From NCBI RefSeq assembly GCF_015690355.1, contig NZ_JADPRT010000008.1, positions 200,908 through 264,907 of the forward strand: DNA of 64,000 nt, written 5' to 3'. Position 1 is the first letter of the stretch. The number at the start of each line of letters is the position of its first letter. The stretch comes from Streptacidiphilus fuscans. Lineage in GTDB: Bacteria > Actinomycetota > Actinomycetes > Streptomycetales > Streptomycetaceae. The notes under the pieces are model-generated. The model was not told where the DNA came from. It saw nothing but the letters and a program-made list of their open reading frames with translations, and did no database searches. A program made the position numbers and the translations under genes. This document shows positions 9,901 to 19,000 of the stretch, in pieces.

Positions 9901-10446
9901 CTGGCCAGTGCACCCGGCGCCTCGGCACGCGTTGCCGCCGGGCTGCGCGCGCGTCCCGACACCGGGCAGGTCTTCGTCCGGGACGAGGTGGTCGCGGCCG
10001 AGCTCGGCGACCCGCTCGGCAGCGGGCCGCAGGCGGCGCTCTTCGGGACGCTGGCGCTGTCGATCGTGCTCTCCGCCATCGGTTTCGGCGTGGACGCGGC
10101 GGGCGCCACCCGGCGCCGCGCGGGCGAGTTCGCACTGCTGAGCGCCCTCGGACTGCGCCGCCGCGCGCTGGCGCGGGCGACGGCGGTCGAGCTGGCGCTG
10201 CCCGTGGCGCTGGGCGTCGGCGTCGGCCTGCTGCTCGGCGAGCTGTTGACCCGGTTGATCGTGCCGCTGCTGGTGCTCACCCCGGCGGCGACCCGGCCCA
10301 CGCCGCCGGTCCAGGTCTCGGTGCCCGGAGGCTCGTTGCTGCTGCTGACCGCCGGAATCGCGGCGGTGCCGCTGCTGGTGGCCGTCCTGGCCGGGCTCCG
10401 CGGCGGGGACCCCGCCCGCCGCCTGCGCGGATCCGAGGAGTCGTGA
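6976..10446 (+). CDS. Large FtsX-like (MacB-type) ABC permease, first of a pair
   Basis: Very large permease, 1156 residues. An N-terminal transmembrane helix is followed by a long extracytoplasmic domain. Three closely spaced helices appear around residues 285-400 (LVSLQLLLLAAMTLLLAARLL and following), with more helices at about 430-560. A second large exported domain of about 450 residues follows, then three FtsX-type helices at the C-terminus. This duplicated FtsX layout is known in actinomycete permeases that handle lipids, peptides or envelope components. The stop shares a base with the next start (TGATG), and the ATPase follows, so the three form one transporter. The substrate is unknown. 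Confidence 0.88.
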   Translation: MGGFVLRRLRAHRLLVAAALLTILLTAAAVSTLAAFSPAVATAGVQRAFQVTDRSRTPLLMTESTDRSGLAAARAAATATAHSAFPQLPVTLGQLAVSDSYGLPLRHGQTTQDADLTVLADLDRSRVRLVSGAWPTAARAGAAVDVAVPTAAVARLGGVGTVLDLTDRYTGHPQLLRVVGVYLARNTTDPYWRLDPLAGHGLQPGSNGTNTVYGPLLVPTGDFDGGAVPQQSVAFEATADFGRVAVGQLDALSKATAAAVAASSGSGGTSPLQTTSQLPQLISEVQSGLLVARAALLVVSLQLLLLAAMTLLLAARLLAEERESENALLRARGAAPRRIVLLAATEGLVLAVPAALCAPLLSGPLLRLVDLSSPMRRAGLDLTALPLGSVWWAAGLAALVGALLVTAPTLARYRSFTEGRLLAARRTRRGALPGVLRGGADLALLALALLGYLQLRQYGDSPTGSGVITASASGVAGIDPVLVAAPTLALAAGAVLTLRVLPLLSRLGERLATRGRGLPAALTGWQLARRPQRGAGPVLSLALATAIGVLALGQNSSWLQSQNDQAAFQTGADLRVTGELAPGFGQGGELAGQPGVSAALPVQRETLAMANGKIAELLALDATGETGRFPLRADQITGPKGANATDLLRSLPDPAVPVGRRGVQLPGRPQTLTLTLRLGARSGSPQTTPGPGPDPVSVDLTDRTGVVWNFSIGYAPEDGVAHSYTLDLAGAAGSGAPAYPLTLSGLSFSMRWDLDGPTNAPLTGPGSTVSSGPPPDQGRTVTASVLSVGTDAGAVPFPSGLVWRSQVDWGLSGLYDPSPWCSQGTIRTAAPTGAVPVQATVAGGVCWGTVTEQLGATPSAQVSLTPTPPAGTGAPLAAVVDQQFLTATQSRIGSVVTLPADLPGLRIRVVGVVSSLPGTGSAAEQGLGGSGGYGASDSTDDAGAVLVDLPSYDHRYLDSGPNGSVSADPQPTEWWLASAPGASARVAAGLRARPDTGQVFVRDEVVAAELGDPLGSGPQAALFGTLALSIVLSAIGFGVDAAGATRRRAGEFALLSALGLRRRALARATAVELALPVALGVGVGLLLGELLTRLIVPLLVLTPAATRPTPPVQVSVPGGSLLLLTAGIAAVPLLVAVLAGLRGGDPARRLRGSEES

Positions 10447-13355
10447 TGCAGGCAGACACCGCCTCCCGCGCCGCCCGCTCCGGGCCCTCCTCGGTCCCCT
10501 GGATCTGGCCCCGGCTGCGACACCGTCCCGCCGCCGCCGTGTGGACGGCCGTGCTGGTCGCAGCGCTGGTCTTCCTGACCACCGCGCTGCCGCTTGAGCT
10601 CGCCCGCTACCAGGACACCGCGCTCGACATGACGCTGCGTCAGACCTCGGTCACCAGCCGCTCGGTGGAGGCGTCGCCGCCCTCGGGCGTGGGCGTCGGG
10701 GTGGTCCCCGGCCAGACCGCGCAGACCCCCGTCGGCCCGTCCGGCGGAGCGGCGATGCAGGCGGCCATGGCGACGGCCGCGGGCCAGGTCGAGGCGCAGA
10801 TCGGCGCGCCGCTGCGGATCGACACGTCCCAGGTCAGCTGGGGCATCCAGGCCGTCCAGCGCGAGGGCAACGAGGTCGGCGCTCCCCTCTCGGCCCCGCC
10901 CGGCGAGGGAGTCGGCCCCGCGCCGGACGGCATAGCGCCGCACCTGTCGCTGGTCTGGCAGCCGACCGGTCAACTGACCATGGTGGCCGGACGGTTGCCC
11001 ACCGAGGCGGCCGGGGCGGATCCGAACAGCCTGGAGGTGGCCGTCAGCCAGGCGACCGCGCGGACCATGGGCTGGCACGTCGGCAGTCGGCTGCTGGCCC
11101 CGGAACCCTTCGTCTACCGGGGCCAGGAGCAGCTCACCGTCGTCGGCGTCTTCCGCGACCCGAGCGCGGCACAGTCGCAACTCCCCTACTGGGCGGGCAC
11201 GCCGCTGCTCGGCGCGCCCACACTCTACGAGCTCTCCAACGGGGGCCAGACCCTGCACTACTGGGAGGCGGAGGCCCTGGTCGCGCCCGGCGCGGTGCGG
11301 GCACTGCCGCAGATCGCGCAGCCCGCGCCGTACTGGTGGTTCCCGCTCTCCCCCGGATCGCTGAACGCCGGTCAGGTCGGCCCGGCGCTGGACATGCTGT
11401 CCTCGCTCACCAACGGCGACCGCGCCTCCACCCTGCTGTCCACCAGCGACCCCGTCTCCAGCGGCCTGATGGTCCAGTCGGACCTGACCGGGGTGCTCAC
11501 CCAGTTCAACGCCCAACGCGACGCGCTGGAACCGGTGGTGACCATCGGCGTCGCCGGGACCGCCGGAACCGCCGCAGCGGTGCTGCTGATGGTCTTCGGC
11601 CTCACGACCGAACGCCGGACCGCCGAACTGGCCCTGCTCCGCGCCCGCGGCGCCGGTCTGCGCCTGCTCCTTCGCCGCCTGACCGTCGAGAGCGCGGCCG
11701 CCACCGTGCCCGGCGGGCTGGTCGGCATCGGCGCGGCGCTACTGTTCCTGCCCAGCCGGGTCTGGCAGACCGCGCTCGGCTACGGTCTGGCCGTGCTGCT
11801 GGTGGCCACGCTCGCCGGACCGCTGCGCATGCTGGCCCGTCACCGCAGCCTGCGTCCGGCCCGGCCGGACGCGCGGAACGACCTGGTGCGGGCCAAGCCC
11901 TCCCGGCGCAGGACGGTAGCCGAGGTGTTCCTGCTGGTGCTGACGGTCGCAGCCGTGGTCGCGCTGCGCAGCCGGGGGCTGGCCCCGGCCGGCGGCGGGC
12001 TGGATCCGCTGACCGCCGTGGCCCCGGTGCTGCTGGGCCTGACCGGCGCACTGCTGCTGGTCCGCCTCTACCCGCTGCCGCTGCGCCTGGTCGCCCGCCC
12101 GGTGACCCGCCGGTCCGGCGCGGTGGGCTTCCTCGGCCTGGCCCGCGCGGGTCGCGCCGGCGCGACCGGCAGCCTGCTGCCGCTGCTCGCCCTGCTACTG
12201 GCGCTGACCACCACGGTCTTCGGCGCGACGGTGCTGAGCGGCGTCACCGCGCGCCGGGTGGCGCTCACCACGCAGCTGGTCGGCGCGGACGTCCGCGTCG
12301 ACGCGGTCGCGTCCGGCGTCCCGGCGGGACTCGCCACGGCACTTGAGCGGCTGCCCGGAGTCCGGGCCGGGACCGGCGTGCTGACGGACCCACTGGCCCA
12401 ACTCGGCACCGGCCAGACGGTCGTTCCGCTGGGCCTGGTCGACCCCGCCTCCTACGCCCGGGTGTCGGCGTCGATCGGGCTCGGGGCCTTCGCTCCGTCG
12501 CTGTTGACGCCCCCCGCCACCGGAGCAGGCGGCACGGGCGGAGCAGGCGGTACGGGCGGTACGGCTGCGGTCCCGGTGCTGGCCTCGGCCGGTGCGGCGG
12601 CCGAGATCGGCACCGCTCCCACCACGATCACCAGCCTGTTCGGCACCATGCAGATCCGGCTGGCCGGGGTGCTGGCGTCCACGCCGTTCACGCCCAGCGG
12701 GGACTTCGTGATCGCCGCCCAGACCCCGGCCCTCGCCGCCGCGCACTGGCCCTCCAGCGTCGCGGCCACCCCGAGCGCCGTGCTGCTGACCGGACCGGTG
12801 CAGTCCTCCGCCGTCAAGGCGCTGATCGCCGCCTCCGGGGCGCAGAACCAGGTCGACGTGCTGGACCGGGCCGACGCCCAGGCTTCGCTCGACGCGCAGC
12901 CGCTGCCGTCCGGCGCGGTCTCGCTCTACCAGGCGGCGGCGCTGGCCGCGACGTTGCTGGCACTGCTGGCCGTGGTGCTGGCACTGCTCCAGGCCGCGCC
13001 GGAGCGGGCCGCGCTGCTGGCCCGACTGCGGACGATGGGCCTGCGACCACGGCAGGGCTACACGCTGATCCTGACCGAGACGCTGCCGATGCTGCTGCTG
13101 GCCGCCGTCGCCGGATCAGCGCTCGGCGCGGCGTCGGTGCCGCTGCTCGGCTCCGCCGTGGACCTCGGCCCGCTGGTCGGCTCACTCGACGGAACAGCCA
13201 CGGTCACCCACGCGAGCCCCGCGCTGCACCTGCTGCCGGTCGTGCTTCCGGCAGCCGTGCTGCTGGTCCTGGCCGTCGGCGTGGTGCTGACGGAGGCGGC
13301 AGTGATCGGACGACGCCAGATCGGCGTCCAACTGAGGGCAGGTGACGAGGCATGA
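10446..13355 (+). CDS. Large FtsX-like ABC permease, second of a pair
   Basis: Permease of 969 residues, paralogous in layout to its upstream neighbour. It has an N-terminal helix, an exported domain, a central FtsX-like helix bundle (about 365-500), further helices at about 580, another exported domain, and three C-terminal helices near 820-960. The segment TTERRTAELALLRARGA is the cytoplasmic loop typical of FtsX/MacB permeases that contacts the ATPase. The ATG overlaps the previous stop, and its own stop overlaps the ATG of the ATPase gene. Together the three genes encode a heterodimeric permease with one ATPase. Confidence 0.88.
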   Translation: MQADTASRAARSGPSSVPWIWPRLRHRPAAAVWTAVLVAALVFLTTALPLELARYQDTALDMTLRQTSVTSRSVEASPPSGVGVGVVPGQTAQTPVGPSGGAAMQAAMATAAGQVEAQIGAPLRIDTSQVSWGIQAVQREGNEVGAPLSAPPGEGVGPAPDGIAPHLSLVWQPTGQLTMVAGRLPTEAAGADPNSLEVAVSQATARTMGWHVGSRLLAPEPFVYRGQEQLTVVGVFRDPSAAQSQLPYWAGTPLLGAPTLYELSNGGQTLHYWEAEALVAPGAVRALPQIAQPAPYWWFPLSPGSLNAGQVGPALDMLSSLTNGDRASTLLSTSDPVSSGLMVQSDLTGVLTQFNAQRDALEPVVTIGVAGTAGTAAAVLLMVFGLTTERRTAELALLRARGAGLRLLLRRLTVESAAATVPGGLVGIGAALLFLPSRVWQTALGYGLAVLLVATLAGPLRMLARHRSLRPARPDARNDLVRAKPSRRRTVAEVFLLVLTVAAVVALRSRGLAPAGGGLDPLTAVAPVLLGLTGALLLVRLYPLPLRLVARPVTRRSGAVGFLGLARAGRAGATGSLLPLLALLLALTTTVFGATVLSGVTARRVALTTQLVGADVRVDAVASGVPAGLATALERLPGVRAGTGVLTDPLAQLGTGQTVVPLGLVDPASYARVSASIGLGAFAPSLLTPPATGAGGTGGAGGTGGTAAVPVLASAGAAAEIGTAPTTITSLFGTMQIRLAGVLASTPFTPSGDFVIAAQTPALAAAHWPSSVAATPSAVLLTGPVQSSAVKALIAASGAQNQVDVLDRADAQASLDAQPLPSGAVSLYQAAALAATLLALLAVVLALLQAAPERAALLARLRTMGLRPRQGYTLILTETLPMLLLAAVAGSALGAASVPLLGSAVDLGPLVGSLDGTATVTHASPALHLLPVVLPAAVLLVLAVGVVLTEAAVIGRRQIGVQLRAGDEA

Positions 13356-14314
13356 GTACCGAGGTGGACGACCTCACCCTGGACGAGCTGCGCCGTCAGG
13401 TGGCCGGCGACCAGGGCCGCCCCCGGTTCGGCCAGGACGCGCTGATCGTCTGCGAGCGCGTGGTCCGGATCTACCAGGCCGAGGGCGTCGAGGTGCAGGC
13501 CCTCCAGGGCCTCGACCTGACCGTCACCAAGGGCGAGTTGATGGCCCTGGTCGGAGCGTCCGGCAGCGGCAAGTCGACGCTGCTGCAGATCCTGGCCGGT
13601 CTCGACGTCCCCACGGCCGGCAAGGCGCGGGTCGGCGAGAGCGACCTGCTCGGCATGGACGCGAAGGCGCGGCTGCGTTACCGCCGCGAGGTGGTCGGCT
13701 TCGTCTGGCAGCAGACCGCACGCAATCTGCTTCCTTTCTTGACGGCACGCCAGAATGTGCAACTGCCGATGCAGCTGGCCGGTACGGGCAGCACCGGCGG
13801 CCGACGGGCGGCGCGGGCACGTGCGGTGGAGCTGCTGGACCTGCTGGGCGTCGCCGACTGCCGCGACCGCCGACCGCACCAGATGTCCGGCGGCCAGCAG
13901 CAGCGCGTCGCGATCGCGGTCGCCCTGGCCAACCGCCCGGACGTCCTCCTCGCGGACGAGCCGACGGGCGAGCTGGACTCCGAGACCGCCGCGCAGATCT
14001 TCGACGCCTTCCGCACGGTCAACGCCGAGCTCGGCGCGACGGTGGTGATCGTCACCCACGACCCGATGGTCGCCGGCGAGGTCCGCCGCACCGTCGCCAT
14101 CCGCGACGGCCGCGCAGCGATGGAGGTGCTGCGCCGCACGGCGACCGAGGCGGACGGGACGGAGACGGTCACCGAGCACGAGTACGCGATGCTGGACAGC
14201 GCGGGGCGCGTGCAGTTTCCCCGGCAGTTCCTGGAGGCCCTGGGGATGGAACACCGGGTGGAACTCCTGCTGGAACGGGACCACATCCAGGTGCGACCGG
14301 AGGAGAGCCACTGA
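13352..14314 (+). CDS. ABC transporter ATP-binding protein with AbrB-like C-terminal tail
   Basis: LolD/MacB-type ATPase of 320 residues serving the two preceding permeases. Walker A is GASGSGKST (68-76), the signature is MSGGQQQR, Walker B is VLLADEPTGELD, and the H-loop is VIVTHD. An N-terminal extension of about 30 residues precedes the first strand. The last 45 residues (EYAMLDSAGRVQFPRQFLEALG onward) have the look of an AbrB/SpoVT/MazE swapped-hairpin domain: a GR-v-P core, a leucine-rich helix and an acidic strand. The tail is not part of the usual MacB ATPase and might dimerise or regulate the transporter. The stop-start overlap couples it to the permease. Confidence 0.9.
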   Translation: MSTEVDDLTLDELRRQVAGDQGRPRFGQDALIVCERVVRIYQAEGVEVQALQGLDLTVTKGELMALVGASGSGKSTLLQILAGLDVPTAGKARVGESDLLGMDAKARLRYRREVVGFVWQQTARNLLPFLTARQNVQLPMQLAGTGSTGGRRAARARAVELLDLLGVADCRDRRPHQMSGGQQQRVAIAVALANRPDVLLADEPTGELDSETAAQIFDAFRTVNAELGATVVIVTHDPMVAGEVRRTVAIRDGRAAMEVLRRTATEADGTETVTEHEYAMLDSAGRVQFPRQFLEALGMEHRVELLLERDHIQVRPEESH

Positions 14315-14392
14315 TTGCCGGAGGAGAGCCGTCGATTTCTGCGGCTCCGCCGCGTGAGCGCGACAAGCTGGGCTGATGCTGCCGCAGATGGC

Positions 14393-14516
14393 TGCACTAT
14401 CAAGGGGCGCGGGGAACTGCGCGACAAGCCACCCTGCGAGGTAGAGCCCCGAACGAGCAGGGCCATCCGCATGTCAGTGGTTTCTCGCGCAGTTCTCCGC
14501 GCCCCCGGATAGTGCA
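14393..14516. repeat. Streptomycete-type intergenic palindromic repeat
   Basis: Two 40-base arms (14393-14432 and 14477-14516) are inverted copies matching at about 35 of 40 positions, separated by about 44 bases. The arm core GGGGCGCGGGGAACTGCGCG is a repeat I recognise from many Streptomyces intergenic regions. It can form a long hairpin and may act as a terminator for the ABC operon and for the convergent ribD-like gene. Just upstream (about 14332-14370) is another fragment, CTGCGGCTCCGCCGCGTGAG, also common in such genomes. No gene is credible between 14315 and 14564. Confidence 0.8.
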
Positions 14517-14564
14517 ACTCCCCCGCTGCCCAGAGGTACAGCGCAACCCCGTGCTGCCGAAGGC

Positions 14565-15803
14565 TCAGGAAACGAGGTGGGCATTGACCGCCCGCGCCTC
14601 AGCGGACAGCTCGGGCAGCTCCAGCACCGTCGCGCCCGCCGCCTCCAGCAGTTCGACCCCCTGGCAGTCCGCGACAAAGAGCGCGGGCTCCCGCCACGCC
14701 AGCAGCACCCGGCCCACCCCCGCCGCGCGGATCAGCTCGGCGCACGGGGACGGGCGGGACGCCCGGACGGAGCACGGTTCCAGAGTCGAGTAGATCGTCG
14801 CCGTCCGCAGTCGCGGATCCGAGGCGTCCAGCTTCGCCAGCGCGGACTCCTCCGCGTGGACCTTCGCGTCGCCGCCCTCGCGCGAGAAACCGCGCGCCAG
14901 CTCCGTGCCGTCGGCGGCGACGACGATCGCGCCGACCGAGTACGCCGTGTCCGAGCGCGGACAGCTGTACGAAAGCTCGATCGCCTGCCGCATCCACTCC
15001 ACGTCGTCCCGGGACACCACGTCCGCATCACCGCGCCGGGCGGCGTAGCGCAGGACCACGATGTCGCCGCCCAGCACCTCCGTGCCGAGCAGCGTCATCC
15101 GGTGCAGGGTGTCCTGCGGGAAGACCGCGCCCGCGCGGGGCGGCGCGAAGCGCGGCGCGCCGGGGTCGCCGACGAAGAACGGGGCGACGGCCAGCTGGAT
15201 CTCGTCGACCAGACCCGCCGTCAGGAACAGCGACTGGATCGCGCCCCCGCCCTCGACCATCAGCCGCCCGATGCCCCGCTCCGCCAACGCGTCCAGCACT
15301 CGCGCCGGATCCAGGCCGGGGCCGGTGCCGAGGACCTCCGCCCGCGCGCCGAGCTGCCTGCGCAGGGCCGGGACCGCCGCGTCCGGGGCGAGGACGAGCT
15401 TGTCGCCGCCGCTCTGCCACAGGCGCAGCTCCGGGTCGAGGCCGCCGTGGCCGGCCAGGGCCACCTTCAGCGGGTGCTCCGGCAGTCCGCGCGCCTGCCG
15501 CGCGGCGCGGCGCTCGGCGGAGCGGACCTCCAGGCGCGGGTCGTCCGCCCGCAGCGTGCCGGCACCCACGAGGATCGCGTCGCTCGCCGCACGCAGCTCG
15601 TCCACCCGATCGAAGTCCTCCGGGGAGGAGAGCAGCAGCCGTTCAGGTGACGTGTCGTCGATATGGCCGTCGACGGACATCGCCGCGCTGACCAGGACGT
15701 ACGGGCGGCGTGCCGGACGCTCGCCCGGCGTCCCGGGGGTAGCCCGGGTGGCGGGACCTGCGACGTGACCTGCAGCGGGACCTGCGGCGGACTCGTTGTT
15801 CAT
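14565..15803 (-). CDS. RibD-like bifunctional protein, reductase domain first
   Basis: Predicted riboflavin-pathway enzyme of about 412 residues. The N-terminal 240 residues form a RibD C-type (DHFR-like) reductase: SAAMSVDGHI, ILVGAGTLRADDPRL and MVEGGGAIQSLFL. The C-terminal part is a cytidine-deaminase-fold domain with the zinc ligands HAE and PCS-x6-PC. In Escherichia coli RibD the deaminase comes first, so here the order is reversed. The ATG at 15803 is chosen over the upstream TTG at 15815 because GGAG lies 6 bases before it. The other rib genes are not adjacent, and no FMN riboswitch was seen upstream. It may serve riboflavin, a deazaflavin or a specialised pathway. Confidence 0.85.
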   Translation of the reverse strand: MNNESAAGPAAGHVAGPATRATPGTPGERPARRPYVLVSAAMSVDGHIDDTSPERLLLSSPEDFDRVDELRAASDAILVGAGTLRADDPRLEVRSAERRAARQARGLPEHPLKVALAGHGGLDPELRLWQSGGDKLVLAPDAAVPALRRQLGARAEVLGTGPGLDPARVLDALAERGIGRLMVEGGGAIQSLFLTAGLVDEIQLAVAPFFVGDPGAPRFAPPRAGAVFPQDTLHRMTLLGTEVLGGDIVVLRYAARRGDADVVSRDDVEWMRQAIELSYSCPRSDTAYSVGAIVVAADGTELARGFSREGGDAKVHAEESALAKLDASDPRLRTATIYSTLEPCSVRASRPSPCAELIRAAGVGRVLLAWREPALFVADCQGVELLEAAGATVLELPELSAEARAVNAHLVS

Positions 15804-16062
15804 GACCTGCTCCAACGACCGACAGGGCCCCGGTAATCCCCGGCCACCGTCCGTGCTCGGCCGAACGTGGGTTGTTACGTGTGGCGCGCCCCCGCATCGG
15901 GGACGTTCGGCAGGTCACCCGCCCGAGGAGCGTCGTCATGTCGCAACAAGCAGTCATATCAACACATGACATGACCCTTCGTCAGGCCCGCCCGGCTCGT
16001 CAGGGCTGTCCCGCTCGTCAGGCAGGTGTCGTCGCAGAGGACCGACCGATCGGGGGCCGTTC
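15804..16062. promoter_or_regulatory. Divergent intergenic region with inverted and direct repeats
   Basis: This gap lies between the divergent ribD-like and RND genes and must hold promoters for both. An inverted repeat GCCGAACGT (15860-15868) and ACGTTCGGC (15903-15911) is separated by 34 bases. Three copies of CGTCAGG begin at 15980, 15998 and 16016 with an exact 18-base period, just upstream of the RND start. These are candidate regulator sites, but I recognise no known operator. A GGGGG tract at 16052-16056 is the likely ribosome-binding site of the RND gene. Confidence 0.4.
15980..16033 (+). repeat. 18-base imperfect direct repeat, three units
   Basis: Three consecutive 18-base units each begin with CGTCAGG; the rest of each unit is only loosely conserved. 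The array ends 30 bases before the GTG of the first RND pump, so it could hold operator half-sites for that operon or be a chance low-complexity array. Confidence 0.5.
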
Positions 16063-19000
16063 GTGCGTTGGCTGATCTCGTCGAGTCTGCGGCTCGCCGC
16101 CGCGGTCGTGGTCGCTGCCCTGGTGGTGCTGGCGCTGGGCATCGGCTCCCTGCGCCATGCCGCGGTGGACACGCTGCCGGAGTTCCTCCCTCCCCAGGTC
16201 CAGGTGCAGACCTCGGCCGTGGGCCTGTCCACCAACGAGGTGGAACAGCTGATCACCGTGCCGATGGAGGACCAGCTCAACGGCGTGGCCTTCCTGGACC
16301 ACATGCGCTCCCAGTCGGTCCCCGGTCTGTCCACGATCCAGCTGACCTTCAAGCCGGGCACCGACGTCTACCAGGCCCGTCAGCTGGTCCAGGAGCGGGT
16401 CAGCCAGGGCCCGGCCGTGGTCAACGTCGGCACGCCGCCGGTGATGATCCAGCCGCTGTCCGCCGAGTCGCGGGCCATGATGATCGGGCTCTCGTCCACC
16501 TCGGTCAGCCCGCTCAACCTGTCCACGCTGGCCCGTTGGCGGATCCGCCCCCGGCTGCTGGCCGTGCCGGGCGTCGCCAACGTCACCATCTGGGGCGAGC
16601 GCGACCAGCAGCTCCAGGTCCTGGTCGACCCGGCGACGCTGCACGCCCACGGGACGACGCTCACCCAGATCATCAACACCGCCGGTGACGCGATGTGGAC
16701 CTCGCCGCTGACCTTCGTGGAGGCGTCGACGCCGGGCGCGGACGGCTTCATCGACACGCCCAACCAACGCCTCTCCGTCCAGCACATCCTGCCCATCTCC
16801 ACCCCCCAGGAGCTGGCCCGGGTCCCGCTGGAGGTGGACACCGGCATCAGCAAGCTGAAGCTGGGCGACGTCACCACCGTGGTCGAGGACCACCCGGCGC
16901 TGGCCGGTGACGCGGTGCTGACCTCGCAGGCCGGGACCGGCACCGGGTTCCTGCTGGTGGTGGAGAAGTTCCCCGGCGCGAACACCCTGGCCGTGGACCG
17001 GGGGGTGCAGCAGGCCATGTCCGAGCTCTCGCCGGGCCTGGCCGGCGTCAGCGTGGACACCCAGGTCTACCGGCCCGCCTCCTACCTCCACTCGGCGCTG
17101 CACAACCTCGGCTGGGCCGGGGTGGCCGGGCTGGTGCTGCTGATGCTGTGGATCGGGCTGGTCTGGCGCTCCTGGCGGGTCGCCGTGGTGGCCTTCGTCG
17201 GCATCGGGCTGCCCCTGGTGGTCGCCGCCTGGGTACTCGAACTGCGCGGCGAGACCTTCACCCTGCTGACCTTCTCCGGGCTGGCCGTCGCCCTGGCCGT
17301 CGTGGTCGACGACGCGGTCTCCGCCGTCGCCGCACTGCAGGGAGGGCTCGACGCCGCCGGAGCCGACGCCGCCGTGACCATTGCGGACGGGCGTGACTCG
17401 CGCGAGGGCCGCGCGCACGCGATCACCGAGGCGCTGCTCGGCGTGCGGCGACCGCTCGGCTTCGCGCTGGCGGTGATCCTGCTGGCGGGCGTGCCGCTGC
17501 TGCTGGTGCCCGGCAGCAACGGCGACCTGACCCGGCCGATGCTCTTCACCTACCTGCTCACCGTCCTCGCCGCAACGGCCGTCGCGCTGACGGTAACCCC
17601 CGCGCTCGGCCTCCTGCTGCTGCGCCGCGCCCCGGAGCAGCGGTCGACGCCGCCCGTGGTGCGCTGGATCCGGACCGGATACGACCGGGTCGGCCCCGCC
17701 CTGGTGGGCCGACGCGGTGTGGCCGTCGGTCTGGCCGCCGTGCTCGGGCTGGCCGCGCTGGCGATCATTCCGCAGTTCGGCTCCGGCGGCCTGCTGCCGG
17801 TGCTGCAGGACCGCACCCTGATCGTCCAGTGGAGCGCCGCGCCCGGCACCTCGCTGCCCGCGATGCGGCAGATCACCCAGACCGCCGGCGCCGAACTGCA
17901 GCGCGTCGGCGGCGTCACCGACGTCGCCAGCGACATCGGCCAGGCGCTGATGGGCGACCAGATCGTCGACGTCGACAAGGCCCAGACCTGGATCACCGTC
18001 TCCGGCAGCGCCTCCCTGGGGAGCACAAGGAGTGCGATCCAGACGGTCCTCGGCCACTACCCGTCGCTCAGGCACCAGCTGCTGACGTACTCGCAGACCT
18101 CCCTCGCCCAGGCCCCGCGCTCGGACACCGACCCGGGCGGCTCCGCACCGCTCACCGTCCGCCTCTACGGCACCGACTGGGCCACGCTCAACACGGAGGC
18201 GCAGAAGCTGGCGGGCGTCGTCGACCACCTCCCCGGGGTCAGCGGGGCGAGCTTCCGGCTGCCCACCCAGGAGCCGTCGATCCTGATCAACACCAATGTG
18301 GACAACGCCGCCAAGTACGGCCTCAAGCCGGGCGACATCCGGCGTGCCACGGCGGTGCTGATCTCCGGCATCCCGGTCGGCAGCTACTACCAGCAGCAGC
18401 AGATCTTCGACGTCGCGGTGTGGAGCGTCCCGTCAGACCGGTCCAACCTCGGCGAGATCCAGAACCTGCTGCTGGACACCCCGAGCGGCGGCGTGGTCCC
18501 GCTCAAGGACGTCGCCTCGGTCACCGTCGCGCCGGCTCCCAAGGAGGTCGACCACGACCAGGCGTCGCGCTACCTGGACATCACCGCGAACGTCCGTGGC
18601 CAAGACCTGAGCACCACCGTGTCCCGGGTGCAGAACGCGGTGCAGGGCGTCGCGCTGCCGCTCGGCTACCACGCGGAGGCGTCCAGCGGCCTGAACGAGC
18701 AGCAGAACGGCGCGCTCCGGATCATCCTGGTCGTCCTCGGCTGCCTGATCGGCACGCTGCTGCTCTTCCAGGCCGCGTTCCGGAACTGGAGCCGTGCCGC
18801 GCTGCTGCTCCTCTCCCTTCCGCTGTCGCTGGCGGGCGGCGCGCTGACCGCGCTCTTCGCGGGCCGGACGCTGACGGCGGGGACGCTGATCGGGTTCCTC
18901 GGCGTCTTCGCCTTCGCGGTCCGCGGCGGCCTACTCGTGCTGCGCCGCGCCCAGCAGTTGGACGCGGAGGGCCGCCCCGATGCGGCGCTCGCCGCGGCCC

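Noticed and set aside
14315..14512. 65-codon frame downstream of the AbrB-tailed ATPase
   Set aside because: It runs through two recognisable streptomycete intergenic repeats, so its apparent coding is a by-product of repeat sequence.
15804..15960. Possible FMN riboswitch upstream of the ribD-like gene
   Set aside because: The conserved RFN segments were looked for on the minus strand and not found.
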